Below are positions 17,435 to 24,938 of a stretch of 64,000 bases of DNA, one piece after another. This DNA comes from Rhodospirillales bacterium. Lineage in GTDB: Bacteria > Pseudomonadota > Alphaproteobacteria > Micavibrionales > Micavibrionaceae. Location of the stretch: assembly GCA_023898765.1 (NCBI GenBank), contig CP060238.1:248001-312000 (forward strand), read 5' to 3'. The notes beneath the pieces are model-generated. The model did not search any database and was not told the DNA's origin. It saw nothing but the letters and a program-made list of their open reading frames with translations. The number at the start of each line of letters is the position of its first letter. The stretch's first letter is position 1. A program made the translations under genes and the position numbers.

Positions 17435-17549
17435 GCAACAGGCGCAATCAAGAAGAAAAATGCGTGATTGGATTTATGATCCGTATGTTGTGGCTATTAT
17501 AACAGGTGTTGTAGTGGCAATGATTTTATCATTTATTGGATTGCAATAG
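17334..17549 (+). CDS. Small hypothetical protein with C-terminal membrane helix
   Basis: This 71-residue frame starts at TTG. A shorter version from the ATG at 17460 would give only 29 residues (MRDWIYDPYVVAIITGVVVA...). The end is a clear single membrane helix (YVVAIITGVVVAMILSFIGL) preceded by a Lys/Gln/Arg-rich stretch. The first half overlaps the integrase fragment in another frame, so only the second half may be real coding sequence. Two tight hairpins follow the stop codon at once, which would fit a terminator-like end. It lies inside the guaA island. No function can be proposed, and it may be a fusion produced by decay. Confidence 0.35.
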   Translation: MLLTAFINFDAGFLKRKNISERHYELAVKQKQDKQQAQSRRKMRDWIYDPYVVAIITGVVVAMILSFIGLQ

Positions 17550-17584
17550 ATCAAGAGCGAAGCTCTTGATGTGCTTCGCACATC
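17550..17584 (+). repeat. Two overlapping short hairpins in the guaA island
   Basis: ATCAAGAGC-GAA-GCTCTTGAT is a perfect 9-bp stem. It overlaps a second stem, GATGTGC-TTC-GCACATC, of 7 bp. There is no T run after them. They follow the stop codon of the small membrane ORF and could be alternative RNA structures or a weak terminator. Confidence 0.55.
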
Positions 17585-17628
17585 TTATTATTGATTAATT
17601 TTTATACATGCTGCGGTTACGTTTTTTG

Positions 17629-17668
17629 AAGACACAGTTCACCTTGTTTAAAAGATGAACTGTGTCTT
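17629..17668. repeat. Perfect 13-bp inverted repeat in the guaA island
   Basis: AAGACACAGTTCA at 17629-17641 pairs with TGAACTGTGTCTT at 17656-17668 across a 14-base loop. There is no strong T tail. It could be the mark of a small excised element or a weak terminator. Confidence 0.55.
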
Positions 17669-17682
17669 TGATCTGCGTATAA

Positions 17683-17853
17683 CGCTTTCGTCAGACAACG
17701 TATAACTCTGACCTTAGAAAGGTTGCTGGCGGTAAGTCTATCTCAGCATTATCGAGCGGTTGCTCCTACGGTATTTCAAGAGCGCAATACGTTCAACGAC
17801 CTCTTGAAATTGAGGGTAACGAATCCCTCGTCGTGACAACAATTATTCATTAG
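17683..17853 (+). pseudogene. Start-less ORF remnant in the guaA island
   Basis: An open frame of 56 codons with no start codon ends in TAG. It includes GGKSISALSSGCSYGISRAQ and ends EGNESLVVTTIIH. The composition looks protein-like, but I do not recognise a family. It ends 45 bp before the internal attachment-like repeat, so it may be the tail of a cargo gene whose 5' part was deleted. Confidence 0.3.
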
Positions 17854-17897
17854 AAGCATTAATATAATGACCCCATATTTGTCTTTGGGTCTTTAAC

Positions 17898-17911
17898 AGT
17901 GGGAGTGAAAA
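17898..17911 (+). repeat. Internal attachment-like repeat in the guaA island
   Basis: AGTGGGAGTGAAAA is identical to 18951-18964, and its first nine bases match the guaA end at 17104-17112. It divides the island into two pieces of about 0.8 and 1.05 kb, as expected for two elements inserted in tandem at the same site. Confidence 0.55.
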
Positions 17912-17996
17912 TTCCATTTATTCCTGTGTTCCACTGTACGCTGTCAGAAATAGCGTATGTAAGGCGTTTACATCATCAAAGAGCTTTGAAGATAGG

Positions 17997-18881
17997 GTGC
18001 GCGAAATTATTATAAAATTAGGCACGGATATGAATGTTGATCTGACGCCACATCCCCATGTTTTTCCCGACATCGTGCTAGGTGAATTCGGCATAGAGGT
18101 TAAATTCACGACAAACAACACTTGGCGGAGTATTGCAAATAGTGTTTTTGAAGGAACTCGTGGCGAAGATGTCAAACATGTTTATCTCTTGTTTGGAAAA
18201 ATGGGCGGCGAACCTGAAGTGCGCTGGGGAAAATATGAGGAATGTGTGATGCATGTTCGAACATCTCACGTACCGCGATTTGAAGTCGAGATGTATCCCA
18301 CACAGTCTTTGTTTGAGAAAATGGACGTAGCGTACGAAGATTTTTATAAATCGCCGCCTGAAGAAAAAATAAAATATGTTCGTAAATACGCACGTTCAAG
18401 ATTGAAGCCCGGTGAACGTCTTTGGTGGCTCGAAGATAAAGAAGAGCAAGATCATACACTTCCCTTTGAGGTGCGTTTATATATGAATTTATCACAAGAA
18501 GAGAAGCGTAAGCTTAGGGCAGAAGCTGCTTTGCTTTGCCCGCAAATTGTTAAGCCGTCACGTACAAAAAATAAGTACACAGATGTTGTGATGTATATTC
18601 TAACGTATCATGGCGTGATGTGCCCTCAAGCTCGCGATTTATTCTCTGCTGGAAGCGTTGCTTTACGCGGTGACTCAAAGAGGGGCGGTAACTACATTTT
18701 AAGAGCGTTGCAGGATATTCAAGATGAAATGAAAGAGGCTGCTTGTTATCTGGAAGACGCTCTTTTCGAAGAATATTGGGGAAGGAAAATTTCGCCAGAG
18801 AATAGAATTTCTGAATGGTTGCTGCAAGCGGATGAATACGCCAAAGATTGGAAGCCATCAGATGAACTTTTCACCGATTAA
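17997..18881 (+). CDS. Restriction-endonuclease-like protein, PD-(D/E)XK type, probably frameshifted at its 5' end
   Basis: The 294 residues from this GTG contain a likely nuclease core early on: FPDIVLGEFGIEVKFT fits PD-Xn-ExK, followed by TWRSIANSVFEGTR, then a long helical C-terminal part. This resembles type II restriction endonucleases. The frame stays open upstream to 17871 with coding-like sequence (SSKSFED just before this GTG) but no start codon. The adjacent frame has a GTG at 17905 giving MKIPFIPVFHCTLSEIAYV, which would join sensibly to KAFTSSKSFED if one base were shifted near 17960. The gene may therefore be a frameshifted allele. No methyltransferase is beside it. Codon use is AT-rich, unlike the neighbours, and it fills the second half of the guaA island. 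Confidence 0.6.
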   Translation: MREIIIKLGTDMNVDLTPHPHVFPDIVLGEFGIEVKFTTNNTWRSIANSVFEGTRGEDVKHVYLLFGKMGGEPEVRWGKYEECVMHVRTSHVPRFEVEMYPTQSLFEKMDVAYEDFYKSPPEEKIKYVRKYARSRLKPGERLWWLEDKEEQDHTLPFEVRLYMNLSQEEKRKLRAEAALLCPQIVKPSRTKNKYTDVVMYILTYHGVMCPQARDLFSAGSVALRGDSKRGGNYILRALQDIQDEMKEAACYLEDALFEEYWGRKISPENRISEWLLQADEYAKDWKPSDELFTD

Positions 18882-18946
18882 GTTACAAACTAGTTACAAA
18901 GTAGATTTTTATGCTATATATATCAATATCTTATAGTATTGAGACG

Positions 18947-18964
18947 ATTGAGTGGGAGTGAAAA
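18947..18964 (+). repeat. Right attachment-like repeat (attR) of the guaA island
   Basis: ATTGAGTGGGAGT repeats the guaA 3' end exactly, and the copy extends with GAAAA like the internal copy. It reads as a second TIEWE-stop codon end. Its GGGAG also serves as the ribosome site of the His-rich gene that starts at 18965. Confidence 0.7.
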
Positions 18965-19171
18965 ATGACAAAAAAATTTAACCGGATTAAAAAAATGTTA
19001 AGCGGTTCCACCACGATGCCAATGGGAGCCGGTGGCAGCCCGTCGGACTTTCCAATGGGCATGACGGCAAGCGAGAACCATCCTCATGGTCACGACCACG
19101 GCCACGCGCATAAACATGATGGAAGTTGCTGCGGACACGATCATCATCACCATGGTGAAGATAAAAAATAG
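18965..19171 (+). CDS. Small histidine-rich putative metal-binding protein
   Basis: This 68-residue protein has no signal peptide. The first 40 residues are basic then Gly/Met-rich, and the last 33 contain 12 His and a CC pair (HGHDHGHAHKHDGSCCGHD then HHHH). Such tails bind Ni, Zn or Co and occur on metallochaperones or as metal stores; which one cannot be told. The GGGAG ribosome site lies inside the right attachment repeat, so before the island arrived the gene probably followed guaA directly. Base composition returns to the chromosomal norm here, so I place it outside the island. Confidence 0.65.
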   Translation: MTKKFNRIKKMLSGSTTMPMGAGGSPSDFPMGMTASENHPHGHDHGHAHKHDGSCCGHDHHHHGEDKK

Positions 19172-19183
19172 GCAAACACAGGC

Positions 19184-19426
19184 TTAATACATGATCTTCA
19201 GCGCGATGTAGGGCGCGAGGTTAAAGACGATCACCAATATTTTGAGCTGCCCGAGATATTCAAAATAGGCCCTCAAAACATCGTCTTTCTTTAAAGAAAA
19301 CAGTCTGGCATGAAGGCCGGAAACAGAGTCTCTCAGTACGATGACAAGCAGGCTGCTCAAAGTGAGAATGGCGATATTGATAACGCAGACCCACCCCAGG
19401 AAAGTTGTAAAATCTTCTATGCTCAT
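19184..19426 (-). CDS. DUF6868-type small membrane protein
   Basis: This 80-residue protein has two membrane helices, FLGWVCVINIAILTLSSLLV near the start and LGQLKILVIVFNLAPYIALK at the end. A charged loop lies between them (RDSVSGLHARLFSLKKDDVL). The FLGW-VINI and VFNL-PYIAL patterns match the DUF6868 family of small bacterial membrane proteins as I remember it. No function is known. It is convergent with the His-rich gene, with 12 bp between the stops. Confidence 0.65.
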   Translation of the reverse strand: MSIEDFTTFLGWVCVINIAILTLSSLLVIVLRDSVSGLHARLFSLKKDDVLRAYFEYLGQLKILVIVFNLAPYIALKIMY

Positions 19427-19487
19427 GACGTAATCCTCCGACTTATGTGGAAGAGACTATACCATAATTCTTTGATCTTTACACGGA

Positions 19488-19606
19488 TGTCATCCTGAGC
19501 GGAGCGCGCTTTGGCGCGGACAGTCGAAGGATCTTCATAACCTTGAATTTAAAAGATCTTTCGACTGCGCGCCGGATTTTTATCCGGCGCTTCGCTCAAG
19601 ATGACA
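19488..19606. repeat. Palindromic intergenic repeat element
   Basis: The ends are inverted: TGTCATCCTGAGCG at the left and CGCTCAAGATGACA at the right. Inside, GTCGAAGGATCTT pairs with AAGATCTTTCGAC, and GCGCCGGATTTTTATCCGGCGC forms its own hairpin. This family of intergenic palindromes occurs in many bacterial genomes. It lies between the DUF6868 gene and the M16 peptidase and contains no ORF. Confidence 0.7.
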
Positions 19607-19647
19607 ATTTTTGTGAATAACCCGGCTTTTTCGGAAGGGCGACAGGT

Positions 19648-20910
19648 TCAGGCCGCGAGTTTTTGTTCGATTTTTTCGAAAGGCTCAAGATGCTCCAAAG
19701 GACCCAGCGCCGCCAGCGTCGGTCTGGAGGCGAAAATACGCCCGGCCATATCCCGAATGTCCTTTTCACTCACCGCTTCGATCCGGGCGATAATGTCCTG
19801 AATATCCATCTTCCTGTCAAAATTCAGCAAATGCTTGGCCTGACGGTTGGCGCGGGAGAGCATGGATTCCCGGCTCATCAGGATAGAAGCCCGAAGCTGC
19901 GACTTGGCACGGGAAAGTTCTTCGCCTGTCACATTTTCCTGAACGGTTTTTTGCACTTCGTCACACAAAACCGGCATAAGCTCCGGCAGTTTATCCGGCC
20001 CCGTCCCGGCATAGATTTCAAACTGCCCGTCATCGGAAAAAGCGCTGTGGCTGGCATAAACGGAATAAACAAGGCCGCGCTTTTCCCGCACTTCCTGAAA
20101 CAGGCGCGAAGACATCCCGCCGCCCAGAATGGTCGAAAGCAGGACCGCCGTATAATATTCCGGATCGTTGCGCGATATGCTCTGGAACCCCAGGACAATA
20201 TGGCTTTGTTCCAGATCTTTTTGCATGCGGCATTCCCCGCCGTCATACTCCGCCGCGCGGTAAGTCTGGTACGTATCTTCCGGCAAATCCCCAAACAGGT
20301 CCTCCACACGGGAGAGTATTTCTTCATGCGATATGTTTCCGGCGGCGGAAATCACGAGCCTTGAGGGGGTGTAAAAACGCTGCACATAGTCGAAAAGCGT
20401 TTCCTTTTGCATGTTCGACACAATATCCGCCGTCCCCAGAATTGGCGCGCCCAGCGCCTGCTCCGGATAGGCTGTTTCCTGATAAATATCATAGATCAGG
20501 TCATCCGGCGTATCATTGCTCATCCCGATTTCCTGCAATATAACGCCGCGCTCCTTTTCCAACTCTTTATCGGGAAAAGTGGAGTGCTGGATAATGTCCG
20601 ACAAAACATCCAGCGCCATCGGCACATCATCCTTCAAAAGATGGATATAGTAGGCCGTCATTTCACGGGAGGTATAGGCGTTTATCTGCCCGCCAAGGCT
20701 CTCGATGCTCTCCGCAATTTCCTTGGACGTCCGGTCCGCCGTTCCGTTGAACATCATATGTTCAACCATGTGCGCCACGCCGTTATGCAGGAGGTTTTCA
20801 TTGCGCGTGCCCACATCCACCCAAACCCCTATCGCGGCGGATTCCACATCCGTAACCGTATCCGTAATGACCCGCAAACCGTTTGAAAGCGTTGTAAGCT
20901 GAAGAGTCAT
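19648..20910 (-). CDS. M16 family zinc metallopeptidase (processing-peptidase-like)
   Basis: This 420-residue peptidase has the inverted zinc motif HMVEH at residues 47-51, preceded by a strand pattern reading IGVWVDVGTRNEN. A downstream Glu in ERGVILQEI is in place for the third ligand. The second half is the M16_C domain (ILGGGMSSRLFQEVREKRGL with the R/Y pair near YSVYASHSAF). It matches the single-domain alphaproteobacterial relatives of the mitochondrial processing peptidase beta subunit. It follows thrC by 6 bp on the same strand, a pairing common in alphaproteobacteria. Confidence 0.92.
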   Translation of the reverse strand: MTLQLTTLSNGLRVITDTVTDVESAAIGVWVDVGTRNENLLHNGVAHMVEHMMFNGTADRTSKEIAESIESLGGQINAYTSREMTAYYIHLLKDDVPMALDVLSDIIQHSTFPDKELEKERGVILQEIGMSNDTPDDLIYDIYQETAYPEQALGAPILGTADIVSNMQKETLFDYVQRFYTPSRLVISAAGNISHEEILSRVEDLFGDLPEDTYQTYRAAEYDGGECRMQKDLEQSHIVLGFQSISRNDPEYYTAVLLSTILGGGMSSRLFQEVREKRGLVYSVYASHSAFSDDGQFEIYAGTGPDKLPELMPVLCDEVQKTVQENVTGEELSRAKSQLRASILMSRESMLSRANRQAKHLLNFDRKMDIQDIIARIEAVSEKDIRDMAGRIFASRPTLAALGPLEHLEPFEKIEQKLAA

Positions 20911-20916
20911 GGTTTC

Positions 20917-22320
20917 CTACCTGTTTGCATTGGTTTTAACGAAATCCTGAACTTTGGCGAAATCTTTTTCCAGCACGGTGAAATGCTCCTTGCGCTCATA
21001 AAGATCCGACAGGTGTTCGGGCAATTCAGGATATACGCCCGTGGCATCCTTGACCGCATCGGGAAACTTTGCAGGATGCGCGCAGGCCAAAGCCACAAGC
21101 GGCACGGCAGGATCACGTTTTTCCTCCTGCCAGCCTGCAAAAAGCCCTACGGCCGTATGGGGGTCGATAAGATAGCCCGTTTCCTTATAGCAGGCGCCGA
21201 TCATTTCGCGGGTTTGTTCGTCGCTGCAGCGGTGGGCGGCAAAATCCCTTTTGGCGCGGGCCAGAAGGTCCGCCGAAACCGAAAAACGACCGCTTTGCTT
21301 AAAAGATTCCATCAAAGCTTTCAGGCGCTCATGGTCCCGCCCGAGACACTCGCACAGATAGCGCTCAAAATTGCTGGAAATCTGGATGTCCATACTGGGC
21401 GACAAGGAAGGCTCTACCGTGCCTGCCTGCATCGTGCCGGTCTCGAAAAAGCGGGTCAGGATGTCGTTCCGGTTGGAGCCTATAATCAGGCTTTCGATGG
21501 ACGCCCCCATTTTTTTCGCGCTCCACGCCGCCAGAATATTTCCAAAATTGCCTGTAGGCACGGCAAAGGAAACTTTGCGCTCCGGACCGCCGAGGGACAG
21601 GGACGCGCTGACATAATAGACGATTTGCGCCATAATCCGGGCCCAGTTGATCGAATTGACCGCCGACAGGTTCATCTCCTCACGAAAAGGCCGGTCGGCA
21701 AACATATCCTTCACAAAGCCCTGACAATCGTCAAACGTGCCTTTCAGCGCGATGTTGAACACGTTCGGAGCTTCAATGGTGGTCATCTGCCGGCGTTGCA
21801 CGTCCGAGGTGCGGCCTTCGGGGTGCAGGATAAAAATATCAATGTTCCGGCAGGACCGGAATGCTTCGATGGCGGCCGACCCGGTATCGCCGGAGGTCGC
21901 GCCGACAATCGTGACGCGCTGCCCGCGCCGTTCCAGCACATAATCAAACATCCGACCCAGAAACTGGAGCGCGTAATCCTTAAAGGCCAAAGTCGGGCCG
22001 TGAAAAAGTTCCAAAATCCACGCATTCGGACCGATCTGGACCAGAGGCGCCACAGCAGAGTGATTAAAATTCTCCCGGTACACATCCGAGATGATCCGGT
22101 GCAGATCTTCCGCCGGGATGTCCTTCCCGACAAAAGGCGCCATCACCTGACAGGCCACATCCGCATAAGGCGCGCCGACCAAAGACTTTAACGTTTTCGG
22201 CTCCAGCACGGGCCAGCGTTCCGGCAGAAAAAGCCCGCCATCCGGCGCAAGGCCGGATAAAAGAACATCCGTGAAACTTTTGGGGGCCGTCGCGCCCCGT
22301 GTAGAGATATAAGCGGTCAT
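20917..22320 (-). CDS. thrC: ThrC, threonine synthase
   Basis: This PLP enzyme of about 467 residues converts O-phosphohomoserine to threonine. The start chosen gives MTAYISTRGATAPKSFTDVL, the usual N-terminus; an upstream ATG at 22356 adds 12 residues. The PLP lysine is in LFHGPTLAFKDYALQFLG. GATSGDTGSAAIEAF and VPTGNFGNILAA are the phosphate and cofactor loops. Length fits the long (class II type) enzyme. It is followed by the M16 peptidase with a 6-bp gap and lies 39 bp after the M32 carboxypeptidase gene, so all three may share a transcript. Confidence 0.94.
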   Translation of the reverse strand: MTAYISTRGATAPKSFTDVLLSGLAPDGGLFLPERWPVLEPKTLKSLVGAPYADVACQVMAPFVGKDIPAEDLHRIISDVYRENFNHSAVAPLVQIGPNAWILELFHGPTLAFKDYALQFLGRMFDYVLERRGQRVTIVGATSGDTGSAAIEAFRSCRNIDIFILHPEGRTSDVQRRQMTTIEAPNVFNIALKGTFDDCQGFVKDMFADRPFREEMNLSAVNSINWARIMAQIVYYVSASLSLGGPERKVSFAVPTGNFGNILAAWSAKKMGASIESLIIGSNRNDILTRFFETGTMQAGTVEPSLSPSMDIQISSNFERYLCECLGRDHERLKALMESFKQSGRFSVSADLLARAKRDFAAHRCSDEQTREMIGACYKETGYLIDPHTAVGLFAGWQEEKRDPAVPLVALACAHPAKFPDAVKDATGVYPELPEHLSDLYERKEHFTVLEKDFAKVQDFVKTNANR

Positions 22321-22359
22321 GCCAAGGATATTAATGCCGGCTATACGCTTTGTCACGCC

Positions 22360-24063
22360 TTAAGCGACGCCCAGATACCGCTCTTTCAGATGACCGGTCA
22401 GAGGGCCTATACCAAGAGAGGCCCCTGTGACGCTTTCCATCAGTTCGTCTGTCGTCTTGAGACGGCCTTGCATATGGATATTATCATGCAGCCATCCCTG
22501 AACAGGCAAAAAATTGCCCTGACGCATAAGGTCCGGAATATTCTGAAGATCGCGCTTCATCCGGTTGTGTATTTGCGCGGCTATCATATGTCCCAGCGTA
22601 TAAGAAGGAAAATAGCCGAATTTTCCGACAAACCAGTGCACATCCTGCAAACAGCCTTCAGCGTTTGTTTTCGGTTCAATGCCCAGATATTTTTTCATGG
22701 ACGCATTCCAGGCGTCGGGAAGGTCTTTGACTTCAAGCCGTCCGGCGATCAAATCCCGCTCCAGTTGCGTGCGAAACAGGACATGCAGGAAATAAGTCAC
22801 TTCGTCCGCTTCGCGCCTGTTGACGGTTTTTTGGACCCAGGTCCGCGTCTTGTAGAGGTTTTCCGGTGTCATGGCCGGATCACCAAATCTTTGAAACAGA
22901 CCTTCCGCCCGGGGAGACAAATATTCGAAAAATTCTTTTGTCCGGCCCAAAATCATATCGATCAGGAGCGCTTGCGACTCATGCACGGCCGCCCCCATAT
23001 CCTGCCCTACAGGCTGGTACCGCCAGATATCCCTTGGGAGCCCCTGAATATAAATGCCGTGCCCCCCTTCATGCAGGGCGCTTTTCATGGTCCCTAAAAA
23101 ATTATTCTCGTTCGCGCATTTTATCACAAGGCGCGTATCGTCCGGCGTGCCCCCCTCGACAGGATTGTGGCCAGTTTCATACAAACCGCCCCGGTCAAAA
23201 TCAAACCCCATCACTTTCAAAAGCGAACGGTTCAGCCACATCTGCTGGTCCGTCGAAAACGGCCCTTTCAGAGGAACAGGAGGCGACATTTGCGCCTGTT
23301 TTTCCAAAATTTGAGGTAAAAGCTCTCCCAGTTTATCTTCCAGACGTCCGAACAAATAATCCACATCAGACAATCTCGCACCCGGAATATATTCCCGCAT
23401 CAACGCCTGATAGGCGCTATCTTCCTTATGATCGTTGTCCCGCAAACATTTGGATTCGCCGATCTTGCGTTGAAGATCAATCATGTCTTCCAGAAACGGG
23501 CGGGCGGATTCCCAATCATTGTTTTTTAAAACCTCGGAATGCGTTTTCCGGCCCTCGTAGGAAAGATAAGCACGTCTTTCCATAAGGTCTGGATCGACCT
23601 GGCAGTGATGCCGGTACATATTTTCCATCTCACGCAGATTGGCCCTGTCCCAGTCGTCCCAATCGCGAGGCGCTTTCTTTTCGTGGGCATGCGCCTCTTC
23701 AATCAATGCGGCGACTTCTTCATTCGCCAGTTCTTCATGCATCCGGCGGTACAAAAAGGCCATTTGTCCCAAACGGCTTTTATAAGCCCCTTCCGGCATC
23801 GCCGTTAAAAAATCCCGCCCCAGCATTTCAATAACGGCGCTGAAACGTCCGGTATCCCGAAACCTCATTTTCAGGTCCATATAGGCTTTCGATGGGTGGG
23901 CTTCGTATTGCTTTGTTTTAGACGCATCCTCCGGCTTGTTCGGCGCCGGCAATTTCAAGGGAGCATGCCGCTCTTTTTTCCACAAAGAGCCCATAAAATG
24001 AAAGAAAGAGCCTTTGGAAAGCCTTCCAATCAACCTGTTGAACCATTTAAATTTAAATTTCAT
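22360..24063 (-). CDS. M32 family carboxypeptidase (Taq type)
   Basis: This metallocarboxypeptidase of about 567 residues removes C-terminal residues and is cytoplasmic. The M32 zinc motif is LHEGGHGIYIQG near residue 330, followed by AAVHESQALLIDMILGR with the conserved Glu. GYFPSYTLGHMIAAQI and the C-terminal GASLGIGPLTGHLKERYLG are further family marks. The N-terminus carries about 60 residues more than typical (Lys-rich MKFKFKWFNRLIGRL stretch) before the M32 domain starts at KAYMDLKMRF. An alternative ATG at 24108 would lengthen it more; neither start has a clear ribosome site. Confidence 0.88.
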   Translation of the reverse strand: MKFKFKWFNRLIGRLSKGSFFHFMGSLWKKERHAPLKLPAPNKPEDASKTKQYEAHPSKAYMDLKMRFRDTGRFSAVIEMLGRDFLTAMPEGAYKSRLGQMAFLYRRMHEELANEEVAALIEEAHAHEKKAPRDWDDWDRANLREMENMYRHHCQVDPDLMERRAYLSYEGRKTHSEVLKNNDWESARPFLEDMIDLQRKIGESKCLRDNDHKEDSAYQALMREYIPGARLSDVDYLFGRLEDKLGELLPQILEKQAQMSPPVPLKGPFSTDQQMWLNRSLLKVMGFDFDRGGLYETGHNPVEGGTPDDTRLVIKCANENNFLGTMKSALHEGGHGIYIQGLPRDIWRYQPVGQDMGAAVHESQALLIDMILGRTKEFFEYLSPRAEGLFQRFGDPAMTPENLYKTRTWVQKTVNRREADEVTYFLHVLFRTQLERDLIAGRLEVKDLPDAWNASMKKYLGIEPKTNAEGCLQDVHWFVGKFGYFPSYTLGHMIAAQIHNRMKRDLQNIPDLMRQGNFLPVQGWLHDNIHMQGRLKTTDELMESVTGASLGIGPLTGHLKERYLGVA

Positions 24064-24137
24064 GCAAGAAACATAAAACCGTGAAATCGGTAACCCTTCA
24101 GGGACCATAAGAACATATTGACGCGCTTATGTCCAAA

Positions 24138-24177
24138 AAATTACCCGCTTCAGGAAATATCCAAAAGCGGGTAATTT
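24138..24177 (-). terminator. Rho-independent terminator of the histone-like gene
   Basis: A perfect 13-bp stem, AAATTACCCGCTT/AAGCGGGTAATTT, is followed on the minus strand by TTTTTT. It sits 21 bp after the stop codon at 24198. Confidence 0.82.
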
Positions 24178-24197
24178 AAATTCTTCATAAAGAAAAA

Positions 24198-24686
24198 TTA
24201 TTTCTTAGGAGCTGCTTTCTTTTTAGCGGCTGTCTTTTTAGGAGCTGCTTTTTTAGCGGCCGGTTTTTTAGCGGCTGTCTTTTTAGGAGCTGCTTTTTTA
24301 GCGGCCGGTTTTTTAGCGGCTACTTTTTTCTTGGGAGCTGCTTTTTTGGCGGCCGGTTTTTTAGCCGCTACTTTTTTCTTGGGAGCTGCTTTTTTGGCGG
24401 CCGGTTTTTTAGCGGCTACTTTTTTCTTAGGAGCTGCTTTTTTGGCGGCCGGTTTTTTAGCGGCTGTCTTTTTAGGAGCTGCTTTTTTAGCAGCAGGTTT
24501 TTTAGCAGCAGATTTTCTTGCAGCAGCTACTTTTTTCGTTGCCGATTGAGCAGCTGTTTTCTTTTTAGCAGCAGGTTTTTTCTTCGCAGCTGCTTTCTTT
24601 ACAACCGCGGTTGCCATTTTCGCGATTGTTTTTTTCTTCGTTGCGACCTTTTTAGCGGCCGGCTTTTTTTTCTTAGCTGTAGCCAT
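24198..24686 (-). CDS. Histone H1-like Lys/Ala/Pro-rich DNA-binding protein
   Basis: This 162-residue protein is almost wholly Lys, Ala and Pro. Repeats of the type KKPAAKKAAPKKKVA, about 16 residues each, occur at least five times, with variants carrying KKTA. It resembles the C-terminal tail of eukaryotic H1 and bacterial H1-like proteins such as HctB or AlgP, which bind DNA without sequence specificity. There is no globular HU domain. The 48-bp DNA repeats behind the protein repeats are nearly identical, so copy number is prone to slip between strains. It has its own terminator and a 240-bp upstream region shared with a divergent flavoprotein gene. Confidence 0.85.
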   Translation of the reverse strand: MATAKKKKPAAKKVATKKKTIAKMATAVVKKAAAKKKPAAKKKTAAQSATKKVAAARKSAAKKPAAKKAAPKKTAAKKPAAKKAAPKKKVAAKKPAAKKAAPKKKVAAKKPAAKKAAPKKKVAAKKPAAKKAAPKKTAAKKPAAKKAAPKKTAAKKKAAPKK

Positions 24687-24938
24687 AGTAATTCTCCATC
24701 TCCTCGGATTGGTTTAGAACTTTTTTTGAATGTTAGTCAGATATAGTTAAGAAAGTGTTTAGAACAAAAATCGTATACACGGTGGTAAGTATAAAATAAA
24801 TTTCATAAAAACAAAATCCCTTTTGCATTTTTTTTACAATATCCCCTTTCGTGTCTTTCTATCCTATAGGACACCAAACAAAAACCGCTTCTTAAACCAT
24901 ACTTAAAATGTAAATATTTTGAGAAGATGCGAGGCAAA

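Noticed and set aside
17905..18016. Short ORF starting at the GTG in the internal repeat, taken as an independent gene
   Set aside because: It ends soon after the point where the nuclease frame becomes coding; it is better explained as the frameshifted 5' end of that gene.
20983..22191. 402-residue plus-strand ORF opposite thrC
   Set aside because: The minus strand encodes complete threonine synthase; the plus-strand translation is rich in Arg, His and Gln, as expected for an antisense shadow.
24198..24600. Regularly spaced repeats that might suggest a CRISPR array
   Set aside because: The repeats are in frame, encode KKPAAKKAAPKKK units, and have no unique spacers.
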